Made by a program: the position numbers and the translations under genes. Positions 1 through 7,299 of a stretch of DNA of 13,374 nt are shown here, in pieces. The stretch lies in NCBI GenBank assembly GCA_040905305.1, contig JBBDRU010000010.1, positions 1 through 13,374 on the forward strand. Reading direction: 5' to 3'. This stretch comes from SHAN690 sp040905305 (lineage in GTDB: Bacteria; Bacteroidota; Bacteroidia; Flavobacteriales_G; Salibacteraceae). A model generated the notes under the pieces. That model did not search any database and was not told the origin of the DNA. It saw nothing but the letters and a program-made list of their open reading frames with translations. The stretch's first letter is position 1. Each line of letters begins with the position of its first letter.

Positions 1-876
1 GGAATATCCAAAAAGGCTTCTGATAACGATATTAAAGCTGCGTATCGAAAGCTTTCAAGAAAGTATCATCCAGACTTAAACCCTAACAATAAAGAAGCAG
101 AAGGAAAATTTCAAGAAATAAACGAGGCAAATGAAGTATTAAGTGATCCTGAAAAAAGAAAAAAGTATGATAAATACGGTAAAGATTGGAAACATGCAGA
201 TGCTTTTGAACAGGCCAAACAGCAACAAGGTCAACAAAAAAGGCATACTGGTCAACACTATCAGTCAAGTGAATATGCTGGAGAAGAATTTTCGGACTTC
301 TTTGAATCGATGTTTGGGGGTTCTTCAGGAGCAGGATACAGGTCAACAAAATTTAGAGGTCAGGATTTGCATGCGGAACTGCATTTGAATTTAAAGAATG
401 TTTATACATCTCAGCAACAAACACTTACCGTCAATGGCAAAAACATTCGTTTAACATTTCCGGCAGGTATAGAAAATGGTCAGGTTATAAAAATAAAGGG
501 ACATGGCACTGCGGGCGCAAATGGTGGTCCCAATGGAGACTTATACATTACCTTTTCAATAAAAAATGACACAAAATTTAAACGAGAAAGAAGCAATTTG
601 TATTCATCAGTTGATTTGGATATCTATACAGCTTTGCTGGGCGGAGAAGTGTTGATCGATACATTTGATGGAAAGGTCAAACTTAAAGTCGCTCCGGAAA
701 CCCAGCCAGGTACAAAAGTTAAGTTGAAAGGTAAAGGCTTTCCAGTATATAAAAAGGAAAACCAATTTGGCGATTTGTTTGTAACCTATCAGGTTAAATT
801 ACCCACAAAGCTATCAGCTAAGGAAAAAGAACTATTAAAGGAATTACAAAAACTTAGAGATAATGGAAACAAGTAA
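1..876 (+). CDS. cbpA: DnaJ/CbpA-type J-domain co-chaperone, 5' end cut by window edge
   Basis: Co-chaperone that would deliver substrates to DnaK and stimulate its ATPase in the cytoplasm. Reading frame 1 is open from the first base; 291 residues are visible and roughly 12-15 N-terminal residues and the start lie outside the window. The J domain covers visible residues 1-62, with the HPD motif at 23-25 (KYHPDLNP) and the usual helix IV end (DPEKRKKYDKYG). A Gln-rich linker (about 70-90) and a very short Gly/Phe stretch (about 105-112) follow, then the two beta-rich substrate-binding domains to the C-terminus. No CxxCxGxG zinc-finger repeats are present, so it is class B (CbpA-like) rather than canonical DnaJ. 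The 3' end overlaps the next gene, a CbpM-like modulator, by 14 nt, which supports the CbpA assignment. The ATG at 310 lies inside the gene and is not a real start. Confidence 0.93.
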   Translation, partial: GISKKASDNDIKAAYRKLSRKYHPDLNPNNKEAEGKFQEINEANEVLSDPEKRKKYDKYGKDWKHADAFEQAKQQQGQQKRHTGQHYQSSEYAGEEFSDFFESMFGGSSGAGYRSTKFRGQDLHAELHLNLKNVYTSQQQTLTVNGKNIRLTFPAGIENGQVIKIKGHGTAGANGGPNGDLYITFSIKNDTKFKRERSNLYSSVDLDIYTALLGGEVLIDTFDGKVKLKVAPETQPGTKVKLKGKGFPVYKKENQFGDLFVTYQVKLPTKLSAKEKELLKELQKLRDNGNK

Positions 877-1159
877 TTTGATACTTATTGAACACGTCTG
901 TTCCAATTGTGATGTAGAATTTTCATTCATTAAGTCCTTAAATGATTGTGGACTCATTGAGATAATTGTTGTAGAGGATGAAATGTATATCTCGAATGAG
1001 CAGTTAAAAGATATTGAACGGGCGATTCATTTTTACTACAAATTGAATATTAATATCGAAGGCATTGATGTTATTCACAACTTGCTTGATCAAATCAATG
1101 ATTTACAAGAGGAGTTGCGCATCACAAAGAATAAGTTGGACGAATTTGATCTGTATTAA
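863..1159 (+). CDS. cbpM: CbpM-like chaperone modulator (MerR-type helix-turn-helix)
   Basis: Small 98-residue protein of the CbpM/MerR_2 type. In Escherichia coli CbpM binds the J domain of CbpA and blocks its work with DnaK; a similar role here is inferred from family and position. Residues 8-60 fit a MerR-like winged helix: an N-terminal helix-turn-helix (IEHVCSNCDVEFSFIKSLND), a short wing, then the YISNEQLKDIERA segment. Residues 72-95 form a leucine-rich helix (LLDQINDLQEELRITKNKL) that could be a coiled coil for dimerisation. The start ATG lies inside the last codons of the J-protein gene (14-nt overlap, different frame), so the two are probably translationally coupled. Cys13 and Cys16 form a CxxC pair, which may be chance. 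It could instead bind DNA as a small regulator, but the neighbour favours the modulator role. Confidence 0.82.
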   Translation: METSNLILIEHVCSNCDVEFSFIKSLNDCGLIEIIVVEDEMYISNEQLKDIERAIHFYYKLNINIEGIDVIHNLLDQINDLQEELRITKNKLDEFDLY

Positions 1160-1163
1160 ATTA

Positions 1164-1367
1164 ATGAAATTCATTGTTGCAAAACAAGGCGATAGCGATT
1201 GGGAAGGAAAGGATCCATCATCATCAAACAATTTGGGAGTAAAACTAAGCGTTTGGCAGGATCGTTTCCCATACAGCTTACCACGCAGGTCGATTGACAG
1301 TCATCGACAAATACTGATCGCAATGATTAAAGCAGCAGATGAAGCATATTATAGATTTTCCGTATGA
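1164..1367 (+). CDS. small hypothetical protein (67 aa), doubtful
   Basis: An ATG 4 nt after the cbpM stop opens a 67-codon frame (begins MKFIVAKQGDSDW, ends AADEAYYRFSV). I do not recognise a family. The composition looks protein-like, with an amphipathic C-terminal part (IDSHRQILIAMIKAADEAYY), and the placement directly behind cbpM fits an operon gene. There is no signal peptide or membrane segment. A second short frame (1372-1443, 23 codons, ending NETIRRFTDYI) starts 4 nt after its stop in another frame and also reads like protein. The two may therefore be halves of one gene broken by a frameshift. It could equally be a chance open frame in the 322-nt gap before the protease gene. Confidence 0.4.
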   Translation: MKFIVAKQGDSDWEGKDPSSSNNLGVKLSVWQDRFPYSLPRRSIDSHRQILIAMIKAADEAYYRFSV

Positions 1368-1371
1368 AAAA

Positions 1372-1443
1372 ATGGAATGTGATATTCCCGAGCAGGATTA
1401 TGCCAAAAATGAGACAATAAGAAGATTTACAGATTATATTTAA
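1372..1443 (+). pseudogene. possible frameshifted continuation of the 1164-1367 ORF
   Basis: A 23-codon ATG frame with acidic, protein-like content (MECDIPEQDY near the start, TIRRFTDYI at the end). It begins 4 nt beyond the TGA of the preceding small ORF and in a different frame. Joining the two would give a protein of about 90 residues. Alternatives are a separate micro-ORF or chance. The support is only composition and adjacency. Confidence 0.2.
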
Positions 1444-1481
1444 AGCATCAAAAGGTCTTAACCAAAGTACAAGTCAGAATT

Positions 1482-2567
1482 ATGAAAGGATCATTCAAAC
1501 TCGGAAAAATTGCTGGTATCGGTGTTTTTATTCATTGGACATTTTCGCTTCTCATTGTTTATATCATTTTTATTAACTATCGATCCGGTCAAAATGCTCA
1601 ACAAATTGTGTGGTCGGTGATTTTTATATTAAGCATTTTTGTAACCGTTTTTTTGCATGAATTGGGTCATGCACTGGCAGCAAAAAAATACAACATTAAA
1701 ACGAACGATATTACTCTGTTGCCTATTGGAGGGCTGGCTCGCTTAGAATCAATTCCCGAAAAACCCAAAGAAGAATTGGTAGTGGCTATTGCCGGGCCAT
1801 TAGTGAATATTGTACTGGCGGGAATAACGGCCTTGTTTATTACCATACCCGATGCGAGTGAATTAACCATTCAATTATCAAATGGGGTAAATGCGAGTAA
1901 TTTCTTTTTAAATTTTTTTATTGTAAATATCTGGCTGGCTGTTTTTAATTTAATCCCTGCTTTTCCGATGGATGGGGGACGAGTTTTTAGGGCATTACTT
2001 TCAATTAGGTTTGAAAGAAATACTGCAACAAATATTGCTGCAAAAATAGGCCAGCTAATTGCCATAGGATTTGTTTTCGGAGGGTTTTTCCTTAGCCCGT
2101 TTTTAGTTTTTATTGGGTTGTTTATTTTCTTGGGCGCTCAGGCAGAAGCTTCATATGCTCAAGCAAAATCCCTGCTCAAAGGCTACAAGGTCAGGGATGT
2201 GCTGATGAAACAGTATCAAACCATCGAATCGAACCAGCCAATAAAAAAAGCGATAGAAATATTGTTGAACGGACAAAGTAAAAATTTTCTTGTAACAGAA
2301 AACACTCAACCTATAGGTACTTTGAGCAGAGATGAAATCATAAAAGCACTCTCAGAGAAAGGGGAAAATGAGGTAATACGTAATGTGTTGAACAAAAACT
2401 TGATTTTGTTAAATGCCGATATGCCATTAGAAAGTGCCTATCAAGAAGCGCAGCAGAATAAGTCTAATTTGATGCTAGTAGTAGAAAACGGACAACAAGT
2501 TGGCGTGCTGGATGTAGAAAATATTTTAGAATTTATTATGGTGAAAGAAGCTCAAAGAAAAATTTAA
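1482..2567 (+). CDS. site-2 protease family M50 membrane metalloprotease with C-terminal CBS pair
   Basis: Intramembrane zinc protease of the S2P/SpoIVFB (M50) family, 361 residues. Such enzymes cut membrane-bound substrates, often anti-sigma factors or transcription-factor precursors, inside the bilayer; the substrate here is unknown. Hydrophobic segments lie near residues 11-31, 44-58, 99-121, 140-160 and 190-220. The zinc site HELGH is at 59-63 and the third-ligand motif lies in NLIPAFPMDGGR (156-167, Asp164). Residues about 237-355 form two CBS-like modules (KVRDVLMKQYQTIESNQPI in the first), which usually sense adenine nucleotides and may gate activity. The catalytic motifs are intact, and the length fits the Rip3/SpoIVFB-CBS subgroup. 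The start follows about 40 nt of AT-rich sequence with no clear Shine-Dalgarno. It sits between chaperone genes and calcium-transport genes on the same strand, so a stress-linked role is plausible but inferred. Confidence 0.93.
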   Translation: MKGSFKLGKIAGIGVFIHWTFSLLIVYIIFINYRSGQNAQQIVWSVIFILSIFVTVFLHELGHALAAKKYNIKTNDITLLPIGGLARLESIPEKPKEELVVAIAGPLVNIVLAGITALFITIPDASELTIQLSNGVNASNFFLNFFIVNIWLAVFNLIPAFPMDGGRVFRALLSIRFERNTATNIAAKIGQLIAIGFVFGGFFLSPFLVFIGLFIFLGAQAEASYAQAKSLLKGYKVRDVLMKQYQTIESNQPIKKAIEILLNGQSKNFLVTENTQPIGTLSRDEIIKALSEKGENEVIRNVLNKNLILLNADMPLESAYQEAQQNKSNLMLVVENGQQVGVLDVENILEFIMVKEAQRKI

Positions 2568-2579
2568 GTAATTCTAAAC

Positions 2580-3590
2580 ATGTCAGATTTATACCTAAAT
2601 ATATTAGGCTTTGCTCTTTGCACTGCGGTAATAATATTCAGTGGCTCCAGACTTTCGTTTTATGGAAATCAAATTGCTGAGCTAACCGGAATGGGAAAAG
2701 CATGGATGGGACTTATACTTTTGGCATCCGTAACCTCTTTGCCAGAGTTGATAACTGGCATTAGTTCGGTTGCAATTGTTAATGCGCCTAATCTTGCAGC
2801 AGGAGATATTTTTGGCAGTTGTGTTTTTAACCTGCTTATCCTTTCTATATTGGATGCACGGATCAAACAACCTCTCTTTTCGATGGTAAGATCCAGTCAT
2901 ATTGTTGCAGCTACTTGTGGTATTATACTTTTATCCTTGGCGGGATTGGCAATTTATATTGCTGATGAAGTTCCAACCCTGTTGTGGATAAGCAGTTTTA
3001 CGTTTATCATTTTTGGTCTTTATCTAATCACCATGTGGCTTATTTTTAAATATGAACATGCGGATTTAATCAAATCATCACCAGAAATAGGTGCTATCAC
3101 CTTTACTCATGCTGCCGATCTCAAAAAAGCTATCAGCGGATATTCACTGCACGCGCTAATCGTAATTGGTGTAGCTGTATTTCTTCCTTATTTTGGTGAA
3201 CATATTGCTGAACACACAGGTTTGAGTAATTCATTTTTCGGCACTTTGTTTCTTGCGGCTGCAACATCTTTACCAGAATTGGTGATTTCGTTAGCAGCAT
3301 TAAAAATGGGTGCGTTAGATATGGCTGTTGGAAATTTATTGGGAAGTAATGTGTTTAATATTTTCATTTTGGGCATAGATGATGTTTTTTACCGCGAAGG
3401 GTCTTTATTCCGAGACATTGCACCTTCTCATCTATTATCGGTATTCATAATAATTATTATGACGGCTGTGGTGAGCTTAGGACTGCTATTCAAACCAAAG
3501 AAGAAAAAAATCTGGCTGTTGAGCGTTGATACTTTTATTCTGGTTATTCTATATGTCGCATTGATGGTTTATTTATTCATGCAAAAATGA
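2580..3590 (+). CDS. CaCA-family sodium/calcium (cation) antiporter, YrbG-like
   Basis: Inner-membrane cation antiporter of the Ca2+:cation exchanger family, 336 residues, probably exporting Ca2+ against Na+ or H+. The inverted alpha repeats are clear. The first has TSLPEL at 52-57 followed by GDIFGSCVFN at 75-84; the second has TSLPEL at 229-234 followed by GNLLGSNVFN at 251-260. Glu56 and Glu233 match the ion-binding glutamates of the family, and Asn84 and Asn260 occupy equivalent places in the two repeats. About ten hydrophobic helices are visible, with a short cytoplasmic loop near 158-185 and a Lys-rich loop (KPKKKK, 305-310) before the last helix. The start is 12 nt after the protease stop. 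The gene ends in ATGA, sharing 4 nt with the Ca2+ ATPase start, a sign of translational coupling. The ion is inferred from the family and this partner. Confidence 0.92.
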   Translation: MSDLYLNILGFALCTAVIIFSGSRLSFYGNQIAELTGMGKAWMGLILLASVTSLPELITGISSVAIVNAPNLAAGDIFGSCVFNLLILSILDARIKQPLFSMVRSSHIVAATCGIILLSLAGLAIYIADEVPTLLWISSFTFIIFGLYLITMWLIFKYEHADLIKSSPEIGAITFTHAADLKKAISGYSLHALIVIGVAVFLPYFGEHIAEHTGLSNSFFGTLFLAAATSLPELVISLAALKMGALDMAVGNLLGSNVFNIFILGIDDVFYREGSLFRDIAPSHLLSVFIIIIMTAVVSLGLLFKPKKKKIWLLSVDTFILVILYVALMVYLFMQK

Positions 3591-6187
3591 ATTGGTATTT
3601 ACTTTCTGTTTCAGAAATAACTCGGCTGTTAAATACTTCAACCTCAGGTATATCTGATTCAACAGCGAGGCAACGATTGGTTGAATACGGGAAAAATCAG
3701 ATTGCAGATAAAAAAAGGAAGACCATTTTGCAGATGGTGTTGCACCAGCTTTCTGATTTTATGATCCTCATTCTTATTGCAGCTGCCGTTGTATCAGGCA
3801 TATTGGGAGATGTTATAGATACGATAATTATTTTCGCTATCATTATTCTAAACGCTGTTGTTGGATTTATACAAGAATACCGAGCTGAAAAGGCAATTGA
3901 GGCGCTGAAAAAAATGGCAGCTGGCCATGCCCGTATTCTTAGAGAGGGAGAACCCGTTGAAATTCCTGCTTCTGATTTAGTTCCAGGAGATGTCGTGTTA
4001 CTTGAATCCGGAAATATTATTCCTGCCGATGTCCGTTTTTTTGAAACACATCAGGTCAAAGTCGATGAATCAGCACTTACTGGTGAATCACATAATGTTG
4101 AAAAGAACCCTGAAGAACTTGCCGCAGAAAACATTGCACTTGGAGATAGAATAAACATGGGCTTCAAAGGAACATTTATTACAAATGGCCGCGCTCTTGC
4201 CTATGTTGTAGCAACAGGTATGAATACAGAACTCGGCCGTATTGCTAGTATGATTCAATCCGATGAAACAACTACTCCACTGCAAAAAAGATTAGCCGCC
4301 TTTGGTAAGCGATTGTCGGTTGTTATTCTCATTATTTGTTCTGCAATTTTTTTGATCGGATGGTTACGTGGCGAAAATATACTTACCATGTTGCTAACTT
4401 CGATTTCACTGGCAGTTGCGGCAATTCCTGAGGCATTGCCTGCATTGGTAACCATTGCGCTTGCTTTTGGCGCTAAACGTCTGGTGAGAAGTAATGCACT
4501 CATCAGAAAGCTTCCTGCCGTAGAAACGCTTGGTTCTGTTACATACATCTGCACCGATAAAACAGGAACCCTTACGCTGAACAAAATGACCGTACAGGAA
4601 ATTTTTGAAACGGCAGACAGAAAAAAGAAAGCAGTTTTTGGAGAAGGAAATGTGATGTTGCATGCAATGGCATTGAGCAATGATGTTTCAAGAGATAAAG
4701 ATGGAAATTGGTTAGGTGATTCAACAGAAGTTGCATTGGTTCAATATGCCTATGAAAATGAAATTGAAAGATCCGAATTAGAAAAAACATTTCCGCGACT
4801 GGCAGAGCTACCCTTCGATTCTAAGCGAAAATGTATGACTACTATACATGAGACTCCAAACGGAATACTTGCCATTACCAAAGGAGCAGTAGATGTATTG
4901 TTACATAAACTTACCCCTGACCAAAAAGCAAATATTCCGGAATATGAATCTAAAGCAAATAAGATGGCAGAGAAGGGGTATCGTGTATTGGGATATGCGA
5001 TAAAACCACTTCCTTCTTTGCCTGAAAAATTAAATGCAGGTGAAATTGAAACCTCCTTAACCTTTATTGGTTTTGCTGGAATGATGGACCCACCAAGGAA
5101 AGAAGCAAAACAAGCAGTAGCAGAATGTAAGCAGGCAGGTATAGTTCCTGTGATGATTACCGGTGACCACAAATTCACAGCTCAAGCCATTGCGAAACAA
5201 CTGGGAATTATAAGCTCTAAAGATGAAATGGTTTTGGAGGGTTCGGAGCTTGCTAAGCTAACACTGGAAGAGTATGAGAAAATTGCAGAAAAGATTCGGG
5301 TATATGCCCGTGTAAATCCTGAGCAAAAATTAAAAATCATTAAAACGCTTCAGGATAAACACCAGTTTGTCGCCATGACAGGTGATGGTGTTAATGATGC
5401 ACCCGCTCTTAAAAATGCAGACATCGGTATTGCGATGGGAATAAATGGAACTGAAGTTACCAAAGAAGCATCGCATATGATCTTATTGGATGATAATTTT
5501 GCAACGATCGTAGTGGCAATAAAACATGGGCGAAGGATATTTGACAATATTTTAAAATTCATCAAATACATTTTGACCGGAAACTCTGCAGAAATATGGG
5601 CAATATTTCTTGCGCCATTTATTGGTTTGCCTATTCCTTTATTACCCATACATATTCTTTGGATTAATCTTGTAACAGACGGGTTGCCCGGACTAGCGCT
5701 TGCTTCTGAACCTTCTGAAAAAAACAGTATGACTCGTCCTCCGAGAAACCCTAAGCAAAATATTTTTGCAGGAAGCATGGCCATACACATTTTATGGGTG
5801 GGTTTTTTGATGGGGGTAATAACGCTTGGAATGCAGGCATGGTCAATACAAAATGGAAATGCTCATTGGCAAACAATGGCTTTTACCGTATTGTGCCTGA
5901 GTCAGATGGGTCATGTTATGGCAATTCGCTCAGAAACACAATCCATTTTTAAAATCGGTGTATTCTCCAACCGCCCGATGTTAGCTGCCTTATTACTGAC
6001 TATTGCACTTCAATTAATTATAATTTACACACCATTTTTTAATGAAATATTCAGGACACAACCACTTACTATGTACGAACTGGGAATAACAGTTCTTGCT
6101 TCAAGTATTGTGTTTTGGGCTGTTGAAATTGAAAAAGGAATGAAAAAATTCATTTATAGCTTTAACCAAAAAAATGCCATAGAATGA
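3587..6187 (+). CDS. P2-type calcium-transporting P-type ATPase
   Basis: ATP-driven cation pump, 866 residues, P2A (SERCA/PMR1-like), most likely exporting Ca2+ across the inner membrane. All catalytic motifs are present: actuator TGES at 165-168, phosphorylation site DKTGTLT from Asp324, and hinge TGDGVNDAP at 598-606. The helix-4 motif AAIPEALP (278-285) keeps the ion-binding Glu282. Helix 5 has Asn666 and Glu669 (GNSAEI), and helix 6 has Asn694, Thr697 and Asp698 (NLVTDG), matching the Ca2+ ligands of SERCA. By alignment by eye, the helix-8 glutamate of SERCA site I is Gln773 here (LSQMGH), which suggests one Ca2+ per cycle, as in several bacterial pumps. An N-terminal cation-ATPase domain (1-60) and C-terminal helices 7-10 complete the fold. 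It overlaps the antiporter gene by 4 nt. Mn2+ or another divalent ion is possible but less likely. Confidence 0.95.
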   Translation: MNWYLLSVSEITRLLNTSTSGISDSTARQRLVEYGKNQIADKKRKTILQMVLHQLSDFMILILIAAAVVSGILGDVIDTIIIFAIIILNAVVGFIQEYRAEKAIEALKKMAAGHARILREGEPVEIPASDLVPGDVVLLESGNIIPADVRFFETHQVKVDESALTGESHNVEKNPEELAAENIALGDRINMGFKGTFITNGRALAYVVATGMNTELGRIASMIQSDETTTPLQKRLAAFGKRLSVVILIICSAIFLIGWLRGENILTMLLTSISLAVAAIPEALPALVTIALAFGAKRLVRSNALIRKLPAVETLGSVTYICTDKTGTLTLNKMTVQEIFETADRKKKAVFGEGNVMLHAMALSNDVSRDKDGNWLGDSTEVALVQYAYENEIERSELEKTFPRLAELPFDSKRKCMTTIHETPNGILAITKGAVDVLLHKLTPDQKANIPEYESKANKMAEKGYRVLGYAIKPLPSLPEKLNAGEIETSLTFIGFAGMMDPPRKEAKQAVAECKQAGIVPVMITGDHKFTAQAIAKQLGIISSKDEMVLEGSELAKLTLEEYEKIAEKIRVYARVNPEQKLKIIKTLQDKHQFVAMTGDGVNDAPALKNADIGIAMGINGTEVTKEASHMILLDDNFATIVVAIKHGRRIFDNILKFIKYILTGNSAEIWAIFLAPFIGLPIPLLPIHILWINLVTDGLPGLALASEPSEKNSMTRPPRNPKQNIFAGSMAIHILWVGFLMGVITLGMQAWSIQNGNAHWQTMAFTVLCLSQMGHVMAIRSETQSIFKIGVFSNRPMLAALLLTIALQLIIIYTPFFNEIFRTQPLTMYELGITVLASSIVFWAVEIEKGMKKFIYSFNQKNAIE

Positions 6188-6638
6188 TTACACTGCATAT
6201 TTGCCCTAGAGAATCGATTTTTAACAGATCGTTTTGCTTCACTGAAAAAGGAATACGCTAAGGTTGGGCTTTATCAGCTAATACAGATAGTTCGGGTGGT
6301 TTTGCCCCTTCTACTGCATAATTTAAATTAAACCGAACCAAACTCAGGAATACGAATTGCTGGTCTTACTCCCTACGCACTGTATATTGTAGCATAAATG
6401 GTTGTTAGTTAGTGTTTTTATACCATAAGCAACCAGTCTTTTGACGGAATTCCTGGTGAATTTCAGATGATCTACCACTATTGACTACCGGTACAGAGTG
6501 CATTTTGATGCTGGCTGCCTGGATGACACAGTCAACTTGGAAAATGGATACAGCGTATCTACTCCTTCCGGCCAATGAAAGAGGAAATGGTACTTATACC
6601 CTCCTGAAAAACAACCCTCTTATAGTCGAATACCGGAG

Positions 6639-6679
6639 CATATATGATACACAGTCTTAACTGTCGATAGTATCATATG
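6639..6679 (+). repeat. long imperfect hairpin upstream of the T9SS-stub gene
   Basis: The outer arms TATGATAC (6643-6650) and GTATCATA (6670-6677) are perfectly complementary and extend by an A-T and a G-T pair. Inside, ACAGT (6651-6655) pairs with ACTGT (6660-6664) around a CTTA loop. A 5-nt bulge (CGATA) remains on the 3' arm. No T-run follows, so it is not a standard terminator. It could be an RNA leader element, a protein-binding dyad or a relic of a small mobile repeat. Confidence 0.5.
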
Positions 6680-6682
6680 ATT

Positions 6683-6705
6683 ATGACTAAGCAAAGTCAT
6701 GTTTT
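6683..6705 (+). terminator. weak hairpin plus short T-run
   Basis: ATGACT (6683-6688) pairs with AGTCAT (6695-6700) around a 6-nt loop and is followed by GTTTT. It lies 3 nt after the larger hairpin and 110 nt before the next start codon. The stem is short and AT-leaning, so this is a weak terminator or attenuator candidate at best. It is far (about 500 nt) from the end of the ATPase gene. Confidence 0.25.
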
Positions 6706-6815
6706 GGGTTGACCGAACTTATTTTTCCCCAATCCTCATTGCTATAACATTGTATCAGATGAGATGGTTTAGCGGCTCCTTATAATAAAACTATTATGAG
6801 AATAACAAAGTAAAA

Positions 6816-7295
6816 ATGAAGTATAAAATAATAAAATTGAGTGTTTTGCTGGTTAGCATTGGCATGACAGCACAAGCCCAGCAAGCAACTACCACATCAG
6901 GTGGTGATGCTTCGGGCAGTGGAGGAACCGTTGCTTACAGCGTAGGACAAATAGTTTACACTACATATACAGATGCATCCGGCAAAGTAAGTCAGGGTGT
7001 ACAACAGCCCTACGAAATTTTTACAGTAGGTATAAATGAACCCATACTAAACATTTCACTATCGGTATTTCCGAATCCGACTGCTGATAATTTAACCTTG
7101 CTCATCAGTGAATACAACAACGAAAAGTTGTCGTATCAGTTCTTTGACATGCAGGGTAGAATGCTTTTCCAAGATCGTATTGTTGGCACGCAAACACAAA
7201 TCAACGCTACAGAATTGCCCTCTGCAACTTACTTCATCAATATTGTGAACCAGGAGAGTAACACCATCCAGTCTTTTAAAATTATCAAACTATAA
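6816..7295 (+). CDS. short secreted protein consisting mainly of a T9SS type A sorting domain
   Basis: Exported 159-residue protein. Residues 1-21 form a Sec signal peptide (KYKIIKLSVLLVSIGMTAQA) ending AQA before a Gln-rich mature start. Residues about 38-68 carry the motif VAYSVGQIVYTTYTDASGKV followed by QGVQQPYEI, which I recall from many small Bacteroidota surface proteins of unknown role. Residues 80-159 are a complete type 9 secretion sorting domain: VFPNPTADNLTL at 84-95, the YQFFDMQGRML strand pair at 107-117, the LPSATYFINI core and the terminal FKIIKL. The family norm is a sorting tail on a large cargo, but here almost no cargo is present. The gene starts at an ATG after an A-rich stretch and ends 4 nt before the FISUMP gene, so the two are probably one transcript. 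The function of the 60-residue middle part is unknown. Confidence 0.88.
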   Translation: MKYKIIKLSVLLVSIGMTAQAQQATTTSGGDASGSGGTVAYSVGQIVYTTYTDASGKVSQGVQQPYEIFTVGINEPILNISLSVFPNPTADNLTLLISEYNNEKLSYQFFDMQGRMLFQDRIVGTQTQINATELPSATYFINIVNQESNTIQSFKIIKL

Positions 7296-7299
7296 ACCT

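Larger units (their letters stand above)
6188..6815 (+). other. 628-nt intergenic region with possible decayed coding remnants
   Basis: There is no credible intact gene on either strand. Between about 6460 and 6660 two plus-strand frames are open for 66 and 34 codons and read like protein: one contains YRVHFDAGCLDD and NGYSVSTPSGQ, the other ERGNGTYTLLKNNP. They would join through a frameshift near 6570. This hints at a degraded gene, but I cannot assign a family. The region also holds a 12-bp AT palindrome at 6319-6330, an imperfect inverted repeat with arms at 6399-6404 and 6430-6435 (TGGTTG/CAACCA), and two hairpins listed separately. I see no tRNA, CRISPR or clear insertion sequence, and no strong terminator directly behind the ATPase gene. 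Confidence 0.5.

Noticed and set aside
310..876. Separate 188-aa gene starting at the ATG at 310
   Set aside because: The frame is open from base 1 and encodes a J domain upstream, so this is the C-terminal part of the co-chaperone gene.
4255..5790. Several long minus-strand open frames (140-146 codons) under the Ca2+ ATPase gene
   Set aside because: They lie opposite a strongly conserved P-type ATPase and have no family features; they are antisense shadows.
6188..6815. Insertion sequence or MITE in the gap
   Set aside because: There are inverted repeats, but I see no transposase fragment, matching outer ends or target duplication.
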